From DASWYT01 sp965246875 (GTDB lineage Bacteria; Pseudomonadota; Alphaproteobacteria; Micavibrionales; SZUA-601), in NCBI GenBank assembly GCA_965246875.1, contig CBDFFU010000003.1, positions 992,001-1,056,000 of the forward strand: DNA of 64,000 bases. The letters run 5' to 3'. The position numbers and the translations under genes are program-made. The notes under the pieces were generated by a model. That model saw only the letters and a list, made by a program, of their open reading frames with translations. It was not told where the DNA came from and did no database searches. Positions 42,096 through 51,582 of the stretch are shown here, piece by piece. Within the stretch, counting starts at the first letter, position 1. Each line of letters opens with the position of its first letter.

Positions 42096-43253
42096 TCAAA
42101 ACGCTTGTTTCAAGGCATCGACCAGATCGGTTTTTTCCCATGAAAAGCCGCCATCATTGTCTGGCGCACGGCCAAAATGACCATAGGCTGCCGTGCGTGC
42201 ATAAATCGGTTTGTTCAATCCCAAATGGGTGCGAATACCTTTGGGTGATAAATCGACCAGCTCCTGCATCACGCAGCTGAGTTTTTCAGTATCAACGTGC
42301 GATGTGCCATGGGTGTCCAAAAACACAGAAATCGGATGCGGCACGCCAATGGCGTAGGACAATTGCACTGTACATCTGTCGGCCAATTCGCTGGCGACAA
42401 TGTTTTTGGCCAAATACCGCGCCGCGTAGGCGGCAGACCGATCGACTTTGGTCGGGTCTTTCCCGGAAAATGCACCGCCACCATGCGGGGCAGCACCACC
42501 ATACGTGTCGACGATAATCTTGCGTCCGGTCAAACCCGTGTCGCCGTCCGGCCCACCGATGATAAATTGTCCGGTCGGGTTGACGTAGAAAAATTCATCC
42601 TTGCACATCCACCCCTGTGGCAAGACGCGTTCGACATAGGGGCGGACGATGTCTTTGACATCCTGCTGTGACAGGCCGGGTTGATGTTGCGTTGACAGCA
42701 CAACGGAATGCACCCCGGTTGGCTTGCCATTTTCGTAGATCAAACTGACCTGACTTTTTGCATCAGGGCCCAACATCGCTAAGACGCCACTGTGACGGTC
42801 ATCACTCAAACTATTCAGAATGCGATGCGCATACATGATGGCGGCCGGCATCAATTCCGGTGTTTCGCGGCAGGCATAACCGAACATGATGCCCTGGTCG
42901 CCAGCGCCTTCTTCTTTTGCCCCAGCGGCATCGACACCAACGGCGATATCCGCGCTTTGCGCATGCACACGGCAATCAATCTGAATATTGTTCCAATGAA
43001 ATTCGTCCTGTTCATACCCAATGCGTTTGACGGTATCGCGTGTGATCTGTTTCAGATCGTCAGGTGATAGTGTGGCGCGGCCTTTGGTTTCACCGGCCAG
43101 CAACACGTAATTTGTTGTCGCCAGCGTTTCAACCGCGACACGCTGCTCGGCATCCTGCGTCAAATAAGCATCCAGAATAGCATCTGAAATTTGATCGCAT
43201 AATTTATCCGGGTGGCCTTCAGATACGGATTCACTGGTGAAAATATAACGCAT
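42096..43253 (-). CDS. metK: S-adenosylmethionine synthetase
   Basis: The 385-residue protein has all landmarks: SVSEGHPDKLCDQISDAILDAYL, the ATP motif GAGDQGIMFGYA, and the P-loop-like GGGAFSGKDPTKVDRSAAY. It makes SAM from methionine and ATP. The upstream 13-bp gap to the small lipoprotein gene leaves no room for a SAM riboswitch directly before it, so expression may come from further upstream. The prenyl synthase gene follows with an overlap. Confidence 0.97.
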   Translation of the reverse strand: MRYIFTSESVSEGHPDKLCDQISDAILDAYLTQDAEQRVAVETLATTNYVLLAGETKGRATLSPDDLKQITRDTVKRIGYEQDEFHWNNIQIDCRVHAQSADIAVGVDAAGAKEEGAGDQGIMFGYACRETPELMPAAIMYAHRILNSLSDDRHSGVLAMLGPDAKSQVSLIYENGKPTGVHSVVLSTQHQPGLSQQDVKDIVRPYVERVLPQGWMCKDEFFYVNPTGQFIIGGPDGDTGLTGRKIIVDTYGGAAPHGGGAFSGKDPTKVDRSAAYAARYLAKNIVASELADRCTVQLSYAIGVPHPISVFLDTHGTSHVDTEKLSCVMQELVDLSPKGIRTHLGLNKPIYARTAAYGHFGRAPDNDGGFSWEKTDLVDALKQAF

Positions 43254-43266
43254 ACAACCTCAAAAT

Positions 43267-43437
43267 TTATGGAGCAGGGGCAGATGATGGGGGCGGCGGG
43301 GCGGGTTGCACCATCGGGTACGGATAAATCGCCGGATCGGTGCGGGTATCGCCCGTTGGCGGCAGCAGAATATTTGGCTTCTTGCCGCAACCAGACAAGC
43401 TTAAACAGCACAGGAATAAGGCAAAAACACGGATCAT
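43267..43437 (-). CDS. LptM-like small lipoprotein (56 residues)
   Basis: ATG 43437 overlaps the valS stop (ATGA). The product has a signal peptide with lipobox LSGC (Cys17), then GKKPNILLPPTGDTRTDPAIYPYP and a Pro-rich tail (APPPPSSAPAP). The sequence GCGKKP after the lipobox resembles LptM/YifL-type lipoproteins, often found as short orphan lipoproteins in proteobacteria. It lies between valS and metK on the same strand. The LptM link is tentative. Confidence 0.72.
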   Translation of the reverse strand: MIRVFALFLCCLSLSGCGKKPNILLPPTGDTRTDPAIYPYPMVQPAPPPPSSAPAP

Positions 43438-46049
43438 GACCGGGCCGTTTCTGTTGCTGCAACGTCGGCGCGTAACCGGTACAAGGCCTGATCACCGTCA
43501 AAGGCATTATCGTTCGCCAGCAGATTGGTGTGCCACGTAATAGCCGCTGCGTTGACAGCATTTTGCAGATCGGGCCAGCAGCTCTCAATCTGTTCCCAGG
43601 TCGTGGTCTGTTCCGGCGCGCTGGAGACATGCAGCATGGTGATCGGCACGCGCATGGAGAGGCTGCTGGCGCTTTTCAATTTGCGCACGGCGGACAACAC
43701 GTCTAGCGCGCCATTCGCTTCGTTGGCAACCATCTCGCTATACAGATAATGTGCGCTGTCGGGCCAGCTGCCACGCGCGTGAATGGAGATGTCTTGTGTG
43801 GCCAGATCCGCGTACAAATCATGAAACAGATCTTCGGTCATATACGGGAAAAACGGCGCGAACAATGACAACACACCATGATGCACGTAATAGAGCGTAT
43901 GCTTGGCGCTTTGCATGTCGCGCGCCTCGCCGAAATCGCCATACAAGCGGCCTTTGGCCAATTCCAGATAATTGTCGCAATAATCTTTCCAGAAAAATTT
44001 CTCGATCGCTTCGAGAGCCGCTGTATAATCATACTCATTGAAATGCGCGGTCGCGGTTTCAATCGTGTGATGCAGCTGGCCGATAATCCAGCGATCGAAC
44101 GTGCTGTGAATAATCTCATGCGCCACGGCATCAGCAGCATTTTTATAGTCCGGATTCAACGTCGTAATGTGCAGGCCAACCAAACGTGATGCATTCCACA
44201 ATTTCATCAAGGTCCGTTTGCCGACTTTGAGAATGTCTTCGGAATAAATCGTGTCGCGGCCCAGTTTAAAATTCCCCGCCCAATAACGGATGGCTTCGAC
44301 ACTGTGGTTTTCCAAAATCTGCTGCGGCGTAATGACATTGCCTTTGGATTTTGACATCTTGGTTTTGTCGGCAGCCAGACACCAGCCGCTGATCGCCAGG
44401 TTTTTAAACGGCACACTGTTTTGATGCAACGTTGCTTTGACCGTTGTGTAAAACGCCCAGGTGGTGATGATATCGTGGCCTTGCGGACGCAAATCCGCCG
44501 GAAATAATTTGGCATGACGCTCAGCGTCCAGCATGAACCCGTCGGCAAGGCCGTGGCTTTGAATTTGCGGCGAGACGGAGCTGGTGGCCCAGGTATCCAT
44601 CACATCTTTTTCCGGTGTGACTTCATCCATCGTGTAACCACGCGGCGGCGTGGTCAGCGGATCGACCGGCAATTCGTCAATGCTGGCTGCAATAATTTTG
44701 CCTTCTTCGCCTGCGCGTTTGGAATACCAGAACGGCAATGGCACGCCGAAATGGCGCTGGCGTGAAATGCCCCAATCCCACTTCAGATTATTGACCCAGT
44801 CTTCGTAACGCAGACGCATATAATCCGGGTGCCAATGCATCTCGCGCCCTTTTGCCAGCAGCAAGTCTTTTTTGTCGAGAATTTTGATCATCCATTGCGG
44901 TGTCACAATAATTTCCAGCGGCGACCCGGACCGCTCGGCACTTGGAATAGCTTGCACCACATTGCGTTCACCACGGATCAAACTGGCCTCACGCAATAAT
45001 TCAACGATTTTGGTTTTGGCTTTGCGCACATGCATGCCGGTCAATTCCGCAACTGCACTTTGCGCTTGTTCCGGCTTGCGGCTAATCCAGCCCGCTTGGC
45101 CCAAACCTTCCATGTCGCGCAACAAACCATCACGACCCACAACAATGCGCAGGGGCAGCTTATATTGTTTCCACCATTCCATATCGGTCAAATCACCGAA
45201 CGTGGAACACTGCACAAACCCGGTACCTTTGTCCAAATCAACACGTTCATCGGCGATAATGGGAATTTCAACTTCAAACAACGCGCTGTAGGCTTTTTTG
45301 CCGGCCAATTCCTTGCTGCGCGGATGATCGGGATGGCACATCAAGGCGACACAAGCGACAATCAATTCCGGCCGTGTCGTGGCGATCATGATCTCGTCGC
45401 CATCTTCGGTGGTAAACGGTATATCATACATGACACCGTTTTGTTCTTTTTCGACAATTTCAGCTTGCGCAATGGCGGTGCGATCAACCGGGTCCCACAG
45501 GCTTGGCTGCACGCTGCGATACAAATCGCCTTGGGAATACAAATGCAAGGCGGACATCTGTGATGTTTTACGCGCATGGGCGCTGATGGTTTTATATTCG
45601 GTGCGCCAGTCAAAACTGTAAGCAAGCGTCCGGAACAAGGAGCGGAACACATCTTCGGCTTTGTCGACAACCTCATGACAGATGGCAATAAAATCATCAC
45701 GCGTCATGTCGACAGCGCGAATGTTGCGTTCCTTTTCCACCAACCGTTCGGTCGGCAAACCGTTATCGTCAAACCCGACTGGGTAATACACATTCTTGCC
45801 GCGCATGCGCTGGAACCGCGCCATGAAATCGGTTTGTGTAAAACTATAGACGTGTCCCATATGTAGGTGGCCGCTAACAGTTGGCGGTGGGGTGTCGATC
45901 ACATAACTGTTCTCACGCGTTTCGTTCGCATCCCAGTGATAAACACCCTGAGCTTCCCAATAGGGGCCCCATTTTTCCTGTTGCGCTGTGAAATCCAGTT
46001 TTTTATCAGCCGGTTCCGCATTTTTTGTTGGGATGGGGGTATCGGTCAT
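43434..46049 (-). CDS. valS: Valyl-tRNA synthetase, archaeal/Rickettsia type
   Basis: ATG 46049 (MTDTPIPTKNAEPADKK) gives 871 residues; the open frame upstream to 46157 is not typical. The class I motifs are HLHMGHVYSF (HIGH) and KTKMSKSKGNVITP (KMSKS). The sequence YPVGFDDNGLPTERLVEK is the archaeal/eukaryotic form, where E. coli-type ValRS has PGTDHAG. A C-terminal coiled-coil arm of the E. coli type is not evident. This form is known from Rickettsia. It includes the CP1 editing domain (ATTRPELIVACVALMCHPD). Confidence 0.95.
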   Translation of the reverse strand: MTDTPIPTKNAEPADKKLDFTAQQEKWGPYWEAQGVYHWDANETRENSYVIDTPPPTVSGHLHMGHVYSFTQTDFMARFQRMRGKNVYYPVGFDDNGLPTERLVEKERNIRAVDMTRDDFIAICHEVVDKAEDVFRSLFRTLAYSFDWRTEYKTISAHARKTSQMSALHLYSQGDLYRSVQPSLWDPVDRTAIAQAEIVEKEQNGVMYDIPFTTEDGDEIMIATTRPELIVACVALMCHPDHPRSKELAGKKAYSALFEVEIPIIADERVDLDKGTGFVQCSTFGDLTDMEWWKQYKLPLRIVVGRDGLLRDMEGLGQAGWISRKPEQAQSAVAELTGMHVRKAKTKIVELLREASLIRGERNVVQAIPSAERSGSPLEIIVTPQWMIKILDKKDLLLAKGREMHWHPDYMRLRYEDWVNNLKWDWGISRQRHFGVPLPFWYSKRAGEEGKIIAASIDELPVDPLTTPPRGYTMDEVTPEKDVMDTWATSSVSPQIQSHGLADGFMLDAERHAKLFPADLRPQGHDIITTWAFYTTVKATLHQNSVPFKNLAISGWCLAADKTKMSKSKGNVITPQQILENHSVEAIRYWAGNFKLGRDTIYSEDILKVGKRTLMKLWNASRLVGLHITTLNPDYKNAADAVAHEIIHSTFDRWIIGQLHHTIETATAHFNEYDYTAALEAIEKFFWKDYCDNYLELAKGRLYGDFGEARDMQSAKHTLYYVHHGVLSLFAPFFPYMTEDLFHDLYADLATQDISIHARGSWPDSAHYLYSEMVANEANGALDVLSAVRKLKSASSLSMRVPITMLHVSSAPEQTTTWEQIESCWPDLQNAVNAAAITWHTNLLANDNAFDGDQALYRLRADVAATETARS

Positions 46050-46192
46050 GCGCTTGGTCTCTATCGCTCTTGTTTCAACAGGCAAAGCCGTTAAAATGCA
46101 GGAAATGGAAGGATATTGTCTTTCCTCAAGTGTAATCAAAGCCTTGCACAGAGGCAACCCACAACCGCAACCGGAAACATTAAGGTCAAGAC

Positions 46193-46888
46193 ATGCTCTA
46201 TATCATGGAATCGCTGTCACCGGGCGAGCATATCATCCAGCCCACCGGCTATCACTGGATGTATGTGTTTCAGAAATTCATTTTCCTGATCGTTTGCGTG
46301 ATCCTGGCCATCGCGTTGATCATCGTCGGGTCGGTTTATCATTATTACCCGACCCTGCCACCATGGAAAATCATGCTGGCCCTGCATGAGATTAAATGGC
46401 GTGAGCTGATCGGCGGTTTCTGGTCAGCCAACGTCATGTTTCGGATCGCCGCATTCGTTTCTATCATGCTGGGCTTGCTGCATTTCTCGATCGCCATGGT
46501 CATTCGCGCCACAACCGAAATTGCCGTGACCAACCGGCGTCTGATTTACAAACGCGGTATCGTCGCGCGCAACATGAATGAATTAAAGATCGAAAATATC
46601 GAAGGCATTATCGTCAATCAAAGCGTGCTGGGGCGTATTTTCAATTACGGCCAGATGAGCGCACACGGCACAGGTGTTGGTGAAATTCATTTCCCGGATT
46701 ATATGGCTGACCCCATTTCATTCCGCCGCGCCATTCAATCAGCCCGGACGGTGGTCACCGAACCCAATGATTATCCGGCCGAACGCCCAAACCGCGAACC
46801 GCGCCGTGAGGCAACCGATGAACACAATGATCTGGCATCGGCTGTGGCCCGTCACCCGCGCGGGTCGGGTGGCAGTGTGGATATTTGA
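46193..46888 (+). CDS. bPH_2 (bacterial PH) domain membrane protein
   Basis: ATG 46193 follows AAGGTC. The 231-residue protein has two membrane helices (about residues 24-46, LIVCVILAIALIIVGSVY, and 80-105). The bPH_2 domain follows: TEIAVTNRRLIYKRGIVARNMNELKIENIEGIIVNQS, then GRIFNYGQMSAHGTG. The cytoplasmic tail is rich in Arg and Glu. Such proteins are widespread, and their exact role is unknown. The gene is divergent from valS. Confidence 0.87.
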   Translation: MLYIMESLSPGEHIIQPTGYHWMYVFQKFIFLIVCVILAIALIIVGSVYHYYPTLPPWKIMLALHEIKWRELIGGFWSANVMFRIAAFVSIMLGLLHFSIAMVIRATTEIAVTNRRLIYKRGIVARNMNELKIENIEGIIVNQSVLGRIFNYGQMSAHGTGVGEIHFPDYMADPISFRRAIQSARTVVTEPNDYPAERPNREPRREATDEHNDLASAVARHPRGSGGSVDI

Positions 46889-46985
46889 TCCGAGGTCGGA
46901 GGTCAAATATCAGGGGTCAGAGGTTCAGAAGTCAGAAACCAGAAAATAGTCTTGCAATTCATTTCTGGCCTCTAATATCCGATCT
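46886..46985. repeat. Degenerate GGTC-type short repeats with a hairpin, intergenic
   Basis: Between the bPH_2 and rne stops the sequence runs through variants of GAGGTCAGA (GAGGTCGGAGGTC, then GGGGTCAGAGGTTCAGAAGTCAGAAACC). It then forms a hairpin of CCAGAAA with TTTCTGG around a short AT-rich loop. Similar short mosaic repeats are known in many genomes between convergent genes. It may act as a terminator, but no T-run follows the stem. Confidence 0.5.
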
Positions 46986-49769
46986 CTATTCCGCGTCCGT
47001 ACTCACCAGCTTCGACCACCAGCCGCGTTTTTTCGGCTGATTGCTGTCCTGGCTGTCATTCGCGACAGGGGCTGGCGCGTTTTGCTGTGGTGCCGATGTC
47101 GCTTTTGCGGCTGCCGGTTTTGCCGGGAAGGTGGACGGTGCCGGGGCTTTCGTCGGCATCGGTTTTTCACCCATCGGCAAATCAGCCTGGGTCATCGGTT
47201 GGTCCGCTGACCCATTTTGATTGTTACGGGACCGGTTGCCATAGCGTTCATTACCCCCGCGTTCACGGCCGCCGCGACGGTTATTGCCTGGTGCTTGGCC
47301 TTGGTTTTGGCCATTCACGTCAGCCTGGCCTTGTTCGCCATTTTGTGCAGCATCGGCTGCACGCGGTTCGCGGCTGTTGTCACGATTGCCATTATCGCGT
47401 GGCCCGCGACGGTCATTACGGTTGTTGTTATTGCGGCGGCGGCCAAACGATGGCGGGGCGCTGATCGCATTGCTGTCATCACCTTCGGCATGGATCGGAG
47501 CGCCATCGTCGCCTTGCGTAATCGGGATGATCGTCATGTCGCCATTGCGGTCGTTATGACGCGGCCCGCGTTCGGAACGCTCGCTGCCGGATGACCGCTC
47601 GCCATATCGGCCACGGCCACCACGACGGCCACGCCCGCGGCGTTCGCCACGCGGATAAGACGCCTGATCGACATTGCCTTCATCGCTGTTGCCAGCCAGA
47701 TGTGGAAAGAGCGGTTCGCCGGATTCTTCAAATTCATCCAACGGCAATTCTGGTTCATTGTCATCACTGCCGACATACAGATTTTCCGGCGGCTTGATTT
47801 TTGGTTGCGGTGTGCCTTTGACGATGTCGATCTTGATGTCATTCGGCATCATTTCTTCGTCGATATGAATAGCCACACGGCAGCCCATGTAATCATCGAT
47901 TTTTTGCAGCGCGTCGCGTTTATGGTTGAGCATGTAGACGGCCACCATTTGCGGCAGGCTGGCCGTAATCTGCACGGCGCGGCCACGAATGGCTTCGTCC
48001 TCGATCATGCGGATCGCCACGACCGCGGCGGATTCGGTGGTCCGCACCAAGCCGGTGCCATCGCAGGACGGACATGGGCAGAAATGCGTTTCGGTGAGGG
48101 ACGGGTGCAAACGCTGACGCGACAATTCCAGCAAGCCAAACGGTGACACACGACCGATTTCGATCCGCGCGCGGTCGGACGCCATGGCATCTTTCATGCG
48201 GCGTTCGACTTTGGCGTTGTGACGACCCTGTTCCATGTCGATGAAATCAATGACGACCAAACCACCCAAATCGCGCAAGCGCAATTGACGGGCAATTTCG
48301 TCGGCGGCTTCCAAATTGGTATTCAACGCCGTGTCATCAATATGACGTTCGCGGGTTGACCGGCCTGAGTTGACGTCAATCGACACTAGCGCTTCGGTTG
48401 GGTTGATGATGATGTAACCACCCGAACGCAACTCAACACGCGGACTGTAAATCTGGTCGATTTGAGTTTCGACTTGATGACGCTGGAACAATGGGATCAC
48501 TGGGTCGGCATAATGTTTGACACGACGCGCATGGGACGGGATCAGCAACTTCATAAAGTCACGAACCTGCAGATAGGATTCGCGCGGGCCAGCCACGATA
48601 ATTTCTTCGGTATCGGAACTATATAGGTCACGCACGGCGCGTTTGAAAATATCAGCTTCTTCATAAATCAAAGCCGGTGCGACGGACTCCAGTGTCGTGC
48701 GGCGGATTTCATCCCACAGGCGCAACAGATAATCCAGGTCGCGTTTGACTTCCTGTTTCGTGCGCTGCATGCCAGCTGTCCGCAAAATGACCGACATGCC
48801 TTGTGGCACTTCCAGCTCATCCAGCAATTCACGCATGCGGCGACGGTCTTGATGGTTGGCGATCTTGCGGCTGATGCCACCACCACGTGGGCTGTTTGGC
48901 ATCAAGACACAGTAACGGCCAGGCAGGGAGATATAGCTGGTGAGCGCGGCACCTTTATTGCCGCGTTCTTCTTTGGTGACTTGCACCAACAAAATCTGGC
49001 GGCGTTTGATCACTTCTTGAATCTTGTAACGGCGGCGCAATTTGCTGTGACGGCGGGCAGTTTGTTCCTGCTCTTCAAAACTGTCTTCATCGTCACCGCC
49101 AATGGTTTCAACGGTCTGGTCTTTTTCAACTTGCTGAATATCCGCCGTAATGTCTTTTGGATCGATCGGTGAAATCGTTTCGGTGATCTCAAGGCTCGCC
49201 ATCGTCTCGGTGTGGATATCGACATCCGGCATGAGCTGGCTGTTAATGTCAGCTGATTGTGCATCGCTTAAGTCGTGATCGAAATCCTCATGATCGAATT
49301 CGTCATGGGCCTGCGCCGGCATCGGGAAGTCACTGTCCATGGCCGGGTCGTACGGCATAACCAATTTTGGCTGGTCCAGACCTTCGCTGGTGTGGCGCGG
49401 ACGCTTGTGGGTGGTTTTGGCGATTGGGCCAACAGCATCGAATTCATCATCGCCAAAATCGTCGTGGCTGTCTTCATCCCAGGATGCGGCTTCTTCTGCC
49501 AATAACGCTTCACGGTCTTCCACCGGGATGCGGTAATAGTCCGGGTGAATTTCCGAAAACGCCAGAAAGCCTTGACGGTTGCCGCCATACTCGACGAAGC
49601 AAGCCTGTAAACTTGGTTCGACACGGGTCACTTTGGCGAGGTAAAGATTGCCTTTAAGTTGTTTGCGGTTGGCGCTGTCGAAATCGAACGCCTGTAAGCG
49701 GTTGCCGTCAATGATGGCGACGCGGGTTTCTTCGGCCTGTGTGGCATCGATAAGCATTTTCTTGGTCAT
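46986..49769 (-). CDS. rne: Ribonuclease E
   Basis: The 927-residue protein starts MTKKMLIDATQAEETRVAIIDGNRL. The S1 domain (FLAFSEIHPDYYRI) is broken by an insertion of about 175 acidic residues before it resumes at QILLVQVTKEERGNKGAALTS, a trait of alphaproteobacterial RNase E. The catalytic DNase I-like part (VSIDVNSGRSTRE, then VVIDFIDMEQ) and the zinc link CPSCDGTG follow. The C-terminal 220 residues are Arg/Gly/Asn-rich and disordered (RGRRGGRGRYGER), the likely degradosome scaffold and RNA-binding part. It cleaves AU-rich single-stranded RNA and matures rRNA. Confidence 0.96.
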   Translation of the reverse strand: MTKKMLIDATQAEETRVAIIDGNRLQAFDFDSANRKQLKGNLYLAKVTRVEPSLQACFVEYGGNRQGFLAFSEIHPDYYRIPVEDREALLAEEAASWDEDSHDDFGDDEFDAVGPIAKTTHKRPRHTSEGLDQPKLVMPYDPAMDSDFPMPAQAHDEFDHEDFDHDLSDAQSADINSQLMPDVDIHTETMASLEITETISPIDPKDITADIQQVEKDQTVETIGGDDEDSFEEQEQTARRHSKLRRRYKIQEVIKRRQILLVQVTKEERGNKGAALTSYISLPGRYCVLMPNSPRGGGISRKIANHQDRRRMRELLDELEVPQGMSVILRTAGMQRTKQEVKRDLDYLLRLWDEIRRTTLESVAPALIYEEADIFKRAVRDLYSSDTEEIIVAGPRESYLQVRDFMKLLIPSHARRVKHYADPVIPLFQRHQVETQIDQIYSPRVELRSGGYIIINPTEALVSIDVNSGRSTRERHIDDTALNTNLEAADEIARQLRLRDLGGLVVIDFIDMEQGRHNAKVERRMKDAMASDRARIEIGRVSPFGLLELSRQRLHPSLTETHFCPCPSCDGTGLVRTTESAAVVAIRMIEDEAIRGRAVQITASLPQMVAVYMLNHKRDALQKIDDYMGCRVAIHIDEEMMPNDIKIDIVKGTPQPKIKPPENLYVGSDDNEPELPLDEFEESGEPLFPHLAGNSDEGNVDQASYPRGERRGRGRRGGRGRYGERSSGSERSERGPRHNDRNGDMTIIPITQGDDGAPIHAEGDDSNAISAPPSFGRRRNNNNRNDRRGPRDNGNRDNSREPRAADAAQNGEQGQADVNGQNQGQAPGNNRRGGRERGGNERYGNRSRNNQNGSADQPMTQADLPMGEKPMPTKAPAPSTFPAKPAAAKATSAPQQNAPAPVANDSQDSNQPKKRGWWSKLVSTDAE

Positions 49770-50127
49770 TGTCTGACACTCCTTTTGCGCGCGCCGTCTC
49801 TAAACGGCACTCATGAATAAGCGCAGGAGCTTGAATGAAGGCATGGGCCGCCGATACGTTATAAAACGTGGCGGACCCTGGCGTTACGCCATCTGAAAAG
49901 CCTGCAGGCCAAAATGGCCGCGGACGCAGATGGCACGGATACTATGTGATGAATTGCAAAATTGGTGAAACGCAATAACAACACAAGCCTCCAAAAACCG
50001 TGTGTTTAAATACCTTGGATCAAGACCCTGCGGTCTGTTGCTGGCCCGTTTGACGCGAGAAGGAGTCTGTTGCATAGGCAATCAACTCGAAAGACCCCGG
50101 CGTCTGTCTGGCCAGCCAAAACCTGAC
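49770..50127 (-). promoter_or_regulatory. Long 5' leader of rne, possible autoregulatory region
   Basis: The region between rne and its promoter (50134-50162) is about 357 nt and holds no convincing gene. E. coli rne has a leader of similar length (361 nt) through which RNase E controls its own mRNA. Short self-complementary stretches are visible (such as CCGTTTAGAGACGG near 49790-49806 and GGCCAAAATGGCC near 49905-49917). The function is by analogy. Confidence 0.5.
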
Positions 50128-50133
50128 CTCTCT

Positions 50134-50162
50134 CTTATATAAGTGTTTGAACAGGGTGACAA
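50134..50162 (-). promoter_or_regulatory. Sigma70-type promoter of rne
   Basis: On the minus strand, TTGTCA (50157-50162) and TATAAG (50134-50139) are spaced by 17 bp. The expected transcription start is near 50127, which gives the long leader. The divergent amiC gene starts 70 bp away at 50232. Confidence 0.7.
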
Positions 50163-50231
50163 GCGAAAAATCGGCTAAAACGGCGGTTTGACCCAATTGT
50201 CAGAAGCCCGTCTTTTGCCTAATCTGTCGCC

Positions 50232-51479
50232 ATGAACGCTCTCAAACGGCTCTTTTTGACGATTTTTGTCCTTGGCTTTACGGTTTTCAGTCCGTTTTCA
50301 GTTTATGCTGCCAGTGTGAAAGCAGTCACTTTTGGAGCAGATAAGACCGGCCAGTTGATGACCATTAACCTGACGATTGACGGTCATGTGCCGTACCGGG
50401 CGTTTACACTTGCTGACCCTGAGCGTGTCGTGCTGGACTTTCCGGCCTTGCAATGGACCGCACCAGCCGTGCAGCGAGATGCTTCTGGCATCGTTAAAAG
50501 TTATCGCCATGGACTGTATCAAAACAAAGGGTTACGCATTGTCTTTGAAGTGACACAAAAGGTCACGATCAGCAGGACCGAGACGGTTGCCACAACACCA
50601 AACAAACCGCTGCATTATATCATTTATTTACGACCCTCTCAAAAGGTTACATTAAACCCAAGCCGTAACACCGATGAACCAGCATCATCAGTTCAAGCGA
50701 CACTTACTTTAAACGAAAAAACCACTGTTAAAACCGTTGAAAAAACTCGTTTAAAAAATGAAGAGTCATTGGTTAAGTCTATCAAAACAGTTGTTATTGA
50801 TGCTGGACATGGCGGTGTAGATCCGGGTGCCATCGCCACAAATGGCGTCTACGAAAAGAACATCACATTGGGCGTCGCGCGGGAACTGAAAGACATGCTG
50901 CAAGCGAGTGGCCGCTATAATGTCAAAATGACCCGCGACAGCGATGTCTTTGTCATTTTACAGGATCGCGTCAAAATCGCGCGTCGCGCCAGGGGTGATC
51001 TGTTTGTGTCGCTTCATGCCGACACGATTTCGCGTCCGGCTGTGCAGGGGGCATCGGTCTATAGCCTGTCAGACAAAGCGTCCGATGCCGAGGCCGCCCG
51101 GTTGGCGGAACGGGAAAACCAGGTGGACGCGCTGGTGGGCGGCGTCAATTTAGGAACGCAGGACAAGGACGTCGCAGACATTCTGCTGGATCTGGTCGTG
51201 CGCGACAATATGAACCAGTCAAAAATCCTGGCTGATACAGTGGTGCAGGGCCTGCGCCGTGGCGGCGTGCAGACGCTGGACGGGTCACACCGCTTTGCCG
51301 GTTTTGCAGTGCTCAAGGCTCCAGACATCCCGTCCATTCTGGTTGAAATGGGGTATTTATCGAACCCGTCCGAGGCCGAGCGGTTGAATACAGTAGAACA
51401 CCGGCAGCGGATTGCGCGGGCCGTCATGAACGCGATCGACATCTATTTTAATGAAACCTCGAAAAAGACCGAATTTTAA
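50232..51479 (+). CDS. amiC: N-acetylmuramoyl-L-alanine amidase (AMIN plus Amidase_3)
   Basis: The 415-residue protein has a signal peptide, an AMIN domain (about residues 30-130, FGADKTGQLMTINLTIDG and RVVLDFPAL), a Thr/Lys-rich linker, and an Amidase_3 zinc domain: VVIDAGHGGVDPGAIATNG, YEKNITLGVARELK, DLFVSLHADTI and ILVEMGYLSNPSEAERL. The zinc ligands His and Glu are present. It splits septal peptidoglycan. The long helix before LVEMG includes the autoinhibitory region known from AmiB/AmiC. It is divergent from rne, as in other alphaproteobacteria. Confidence 0.95.
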   Translation: MNALKRLFLTIFVLGFTVFSPFSVYAASVKAVTFGADKTGQLMTINLTIDGHVPYRAFTLADPERVVLDFPALQWTAPAVQRDASGIVKSYRHGLYQNKGLRIVFEVTQKVTISRTETVATTPNKPLHYIIYLRPSQKVTLNPSRNTDEPASSVQATLTLNEKTTVKTVEKTRLKNEESLVKSIKTVVIDAGHGGVDPGAIATNGVYEKNITLGVARELKDMLQASGRYNVKMTRDSDVFVILQDRVKIARRARGDLFVSLHADTISRPAVQGASVYSLSDKASDAEAARLAERENQVDALVGGVNLGTQDKDVADILLDLVVRDNMNQSKILADTVVQGLRRGGVQTLDGSHRFAGFAVLKAPDIPSILVEMGYLSNPSEAERLNTVEHRQRIARAVMNAIDIYFNETSKKTEF

Positions 51480-51582
51480 ACATGTCGTTGGGTGAATCGA
51501 CTTGTCATTCCGCTGGACGCCTCATAAAGTAAGACATCGTTTTTCAAGCCCTGACGGGCATTTAGACATGGAAGTTCACGTC

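Noticed and set aside
43254..43437. Possible SAM riboswitch before metK
   Set aside because: The interval is filled by the small lipoprotein gene, and only 13 bp separate that gene from metK.
47087..48146. Several open frames on the plus strand, up to 148 codons
   Set aside because: They are shadows of the Arg/Gly-rich tail and S1-proximal region of RNase E.
49884..50081. Possible leader peptide of 65 codons in the rne leader
   Set aside because: No ribosome-binding site and an atypical composition; the region is better explained as an untranslated leader.
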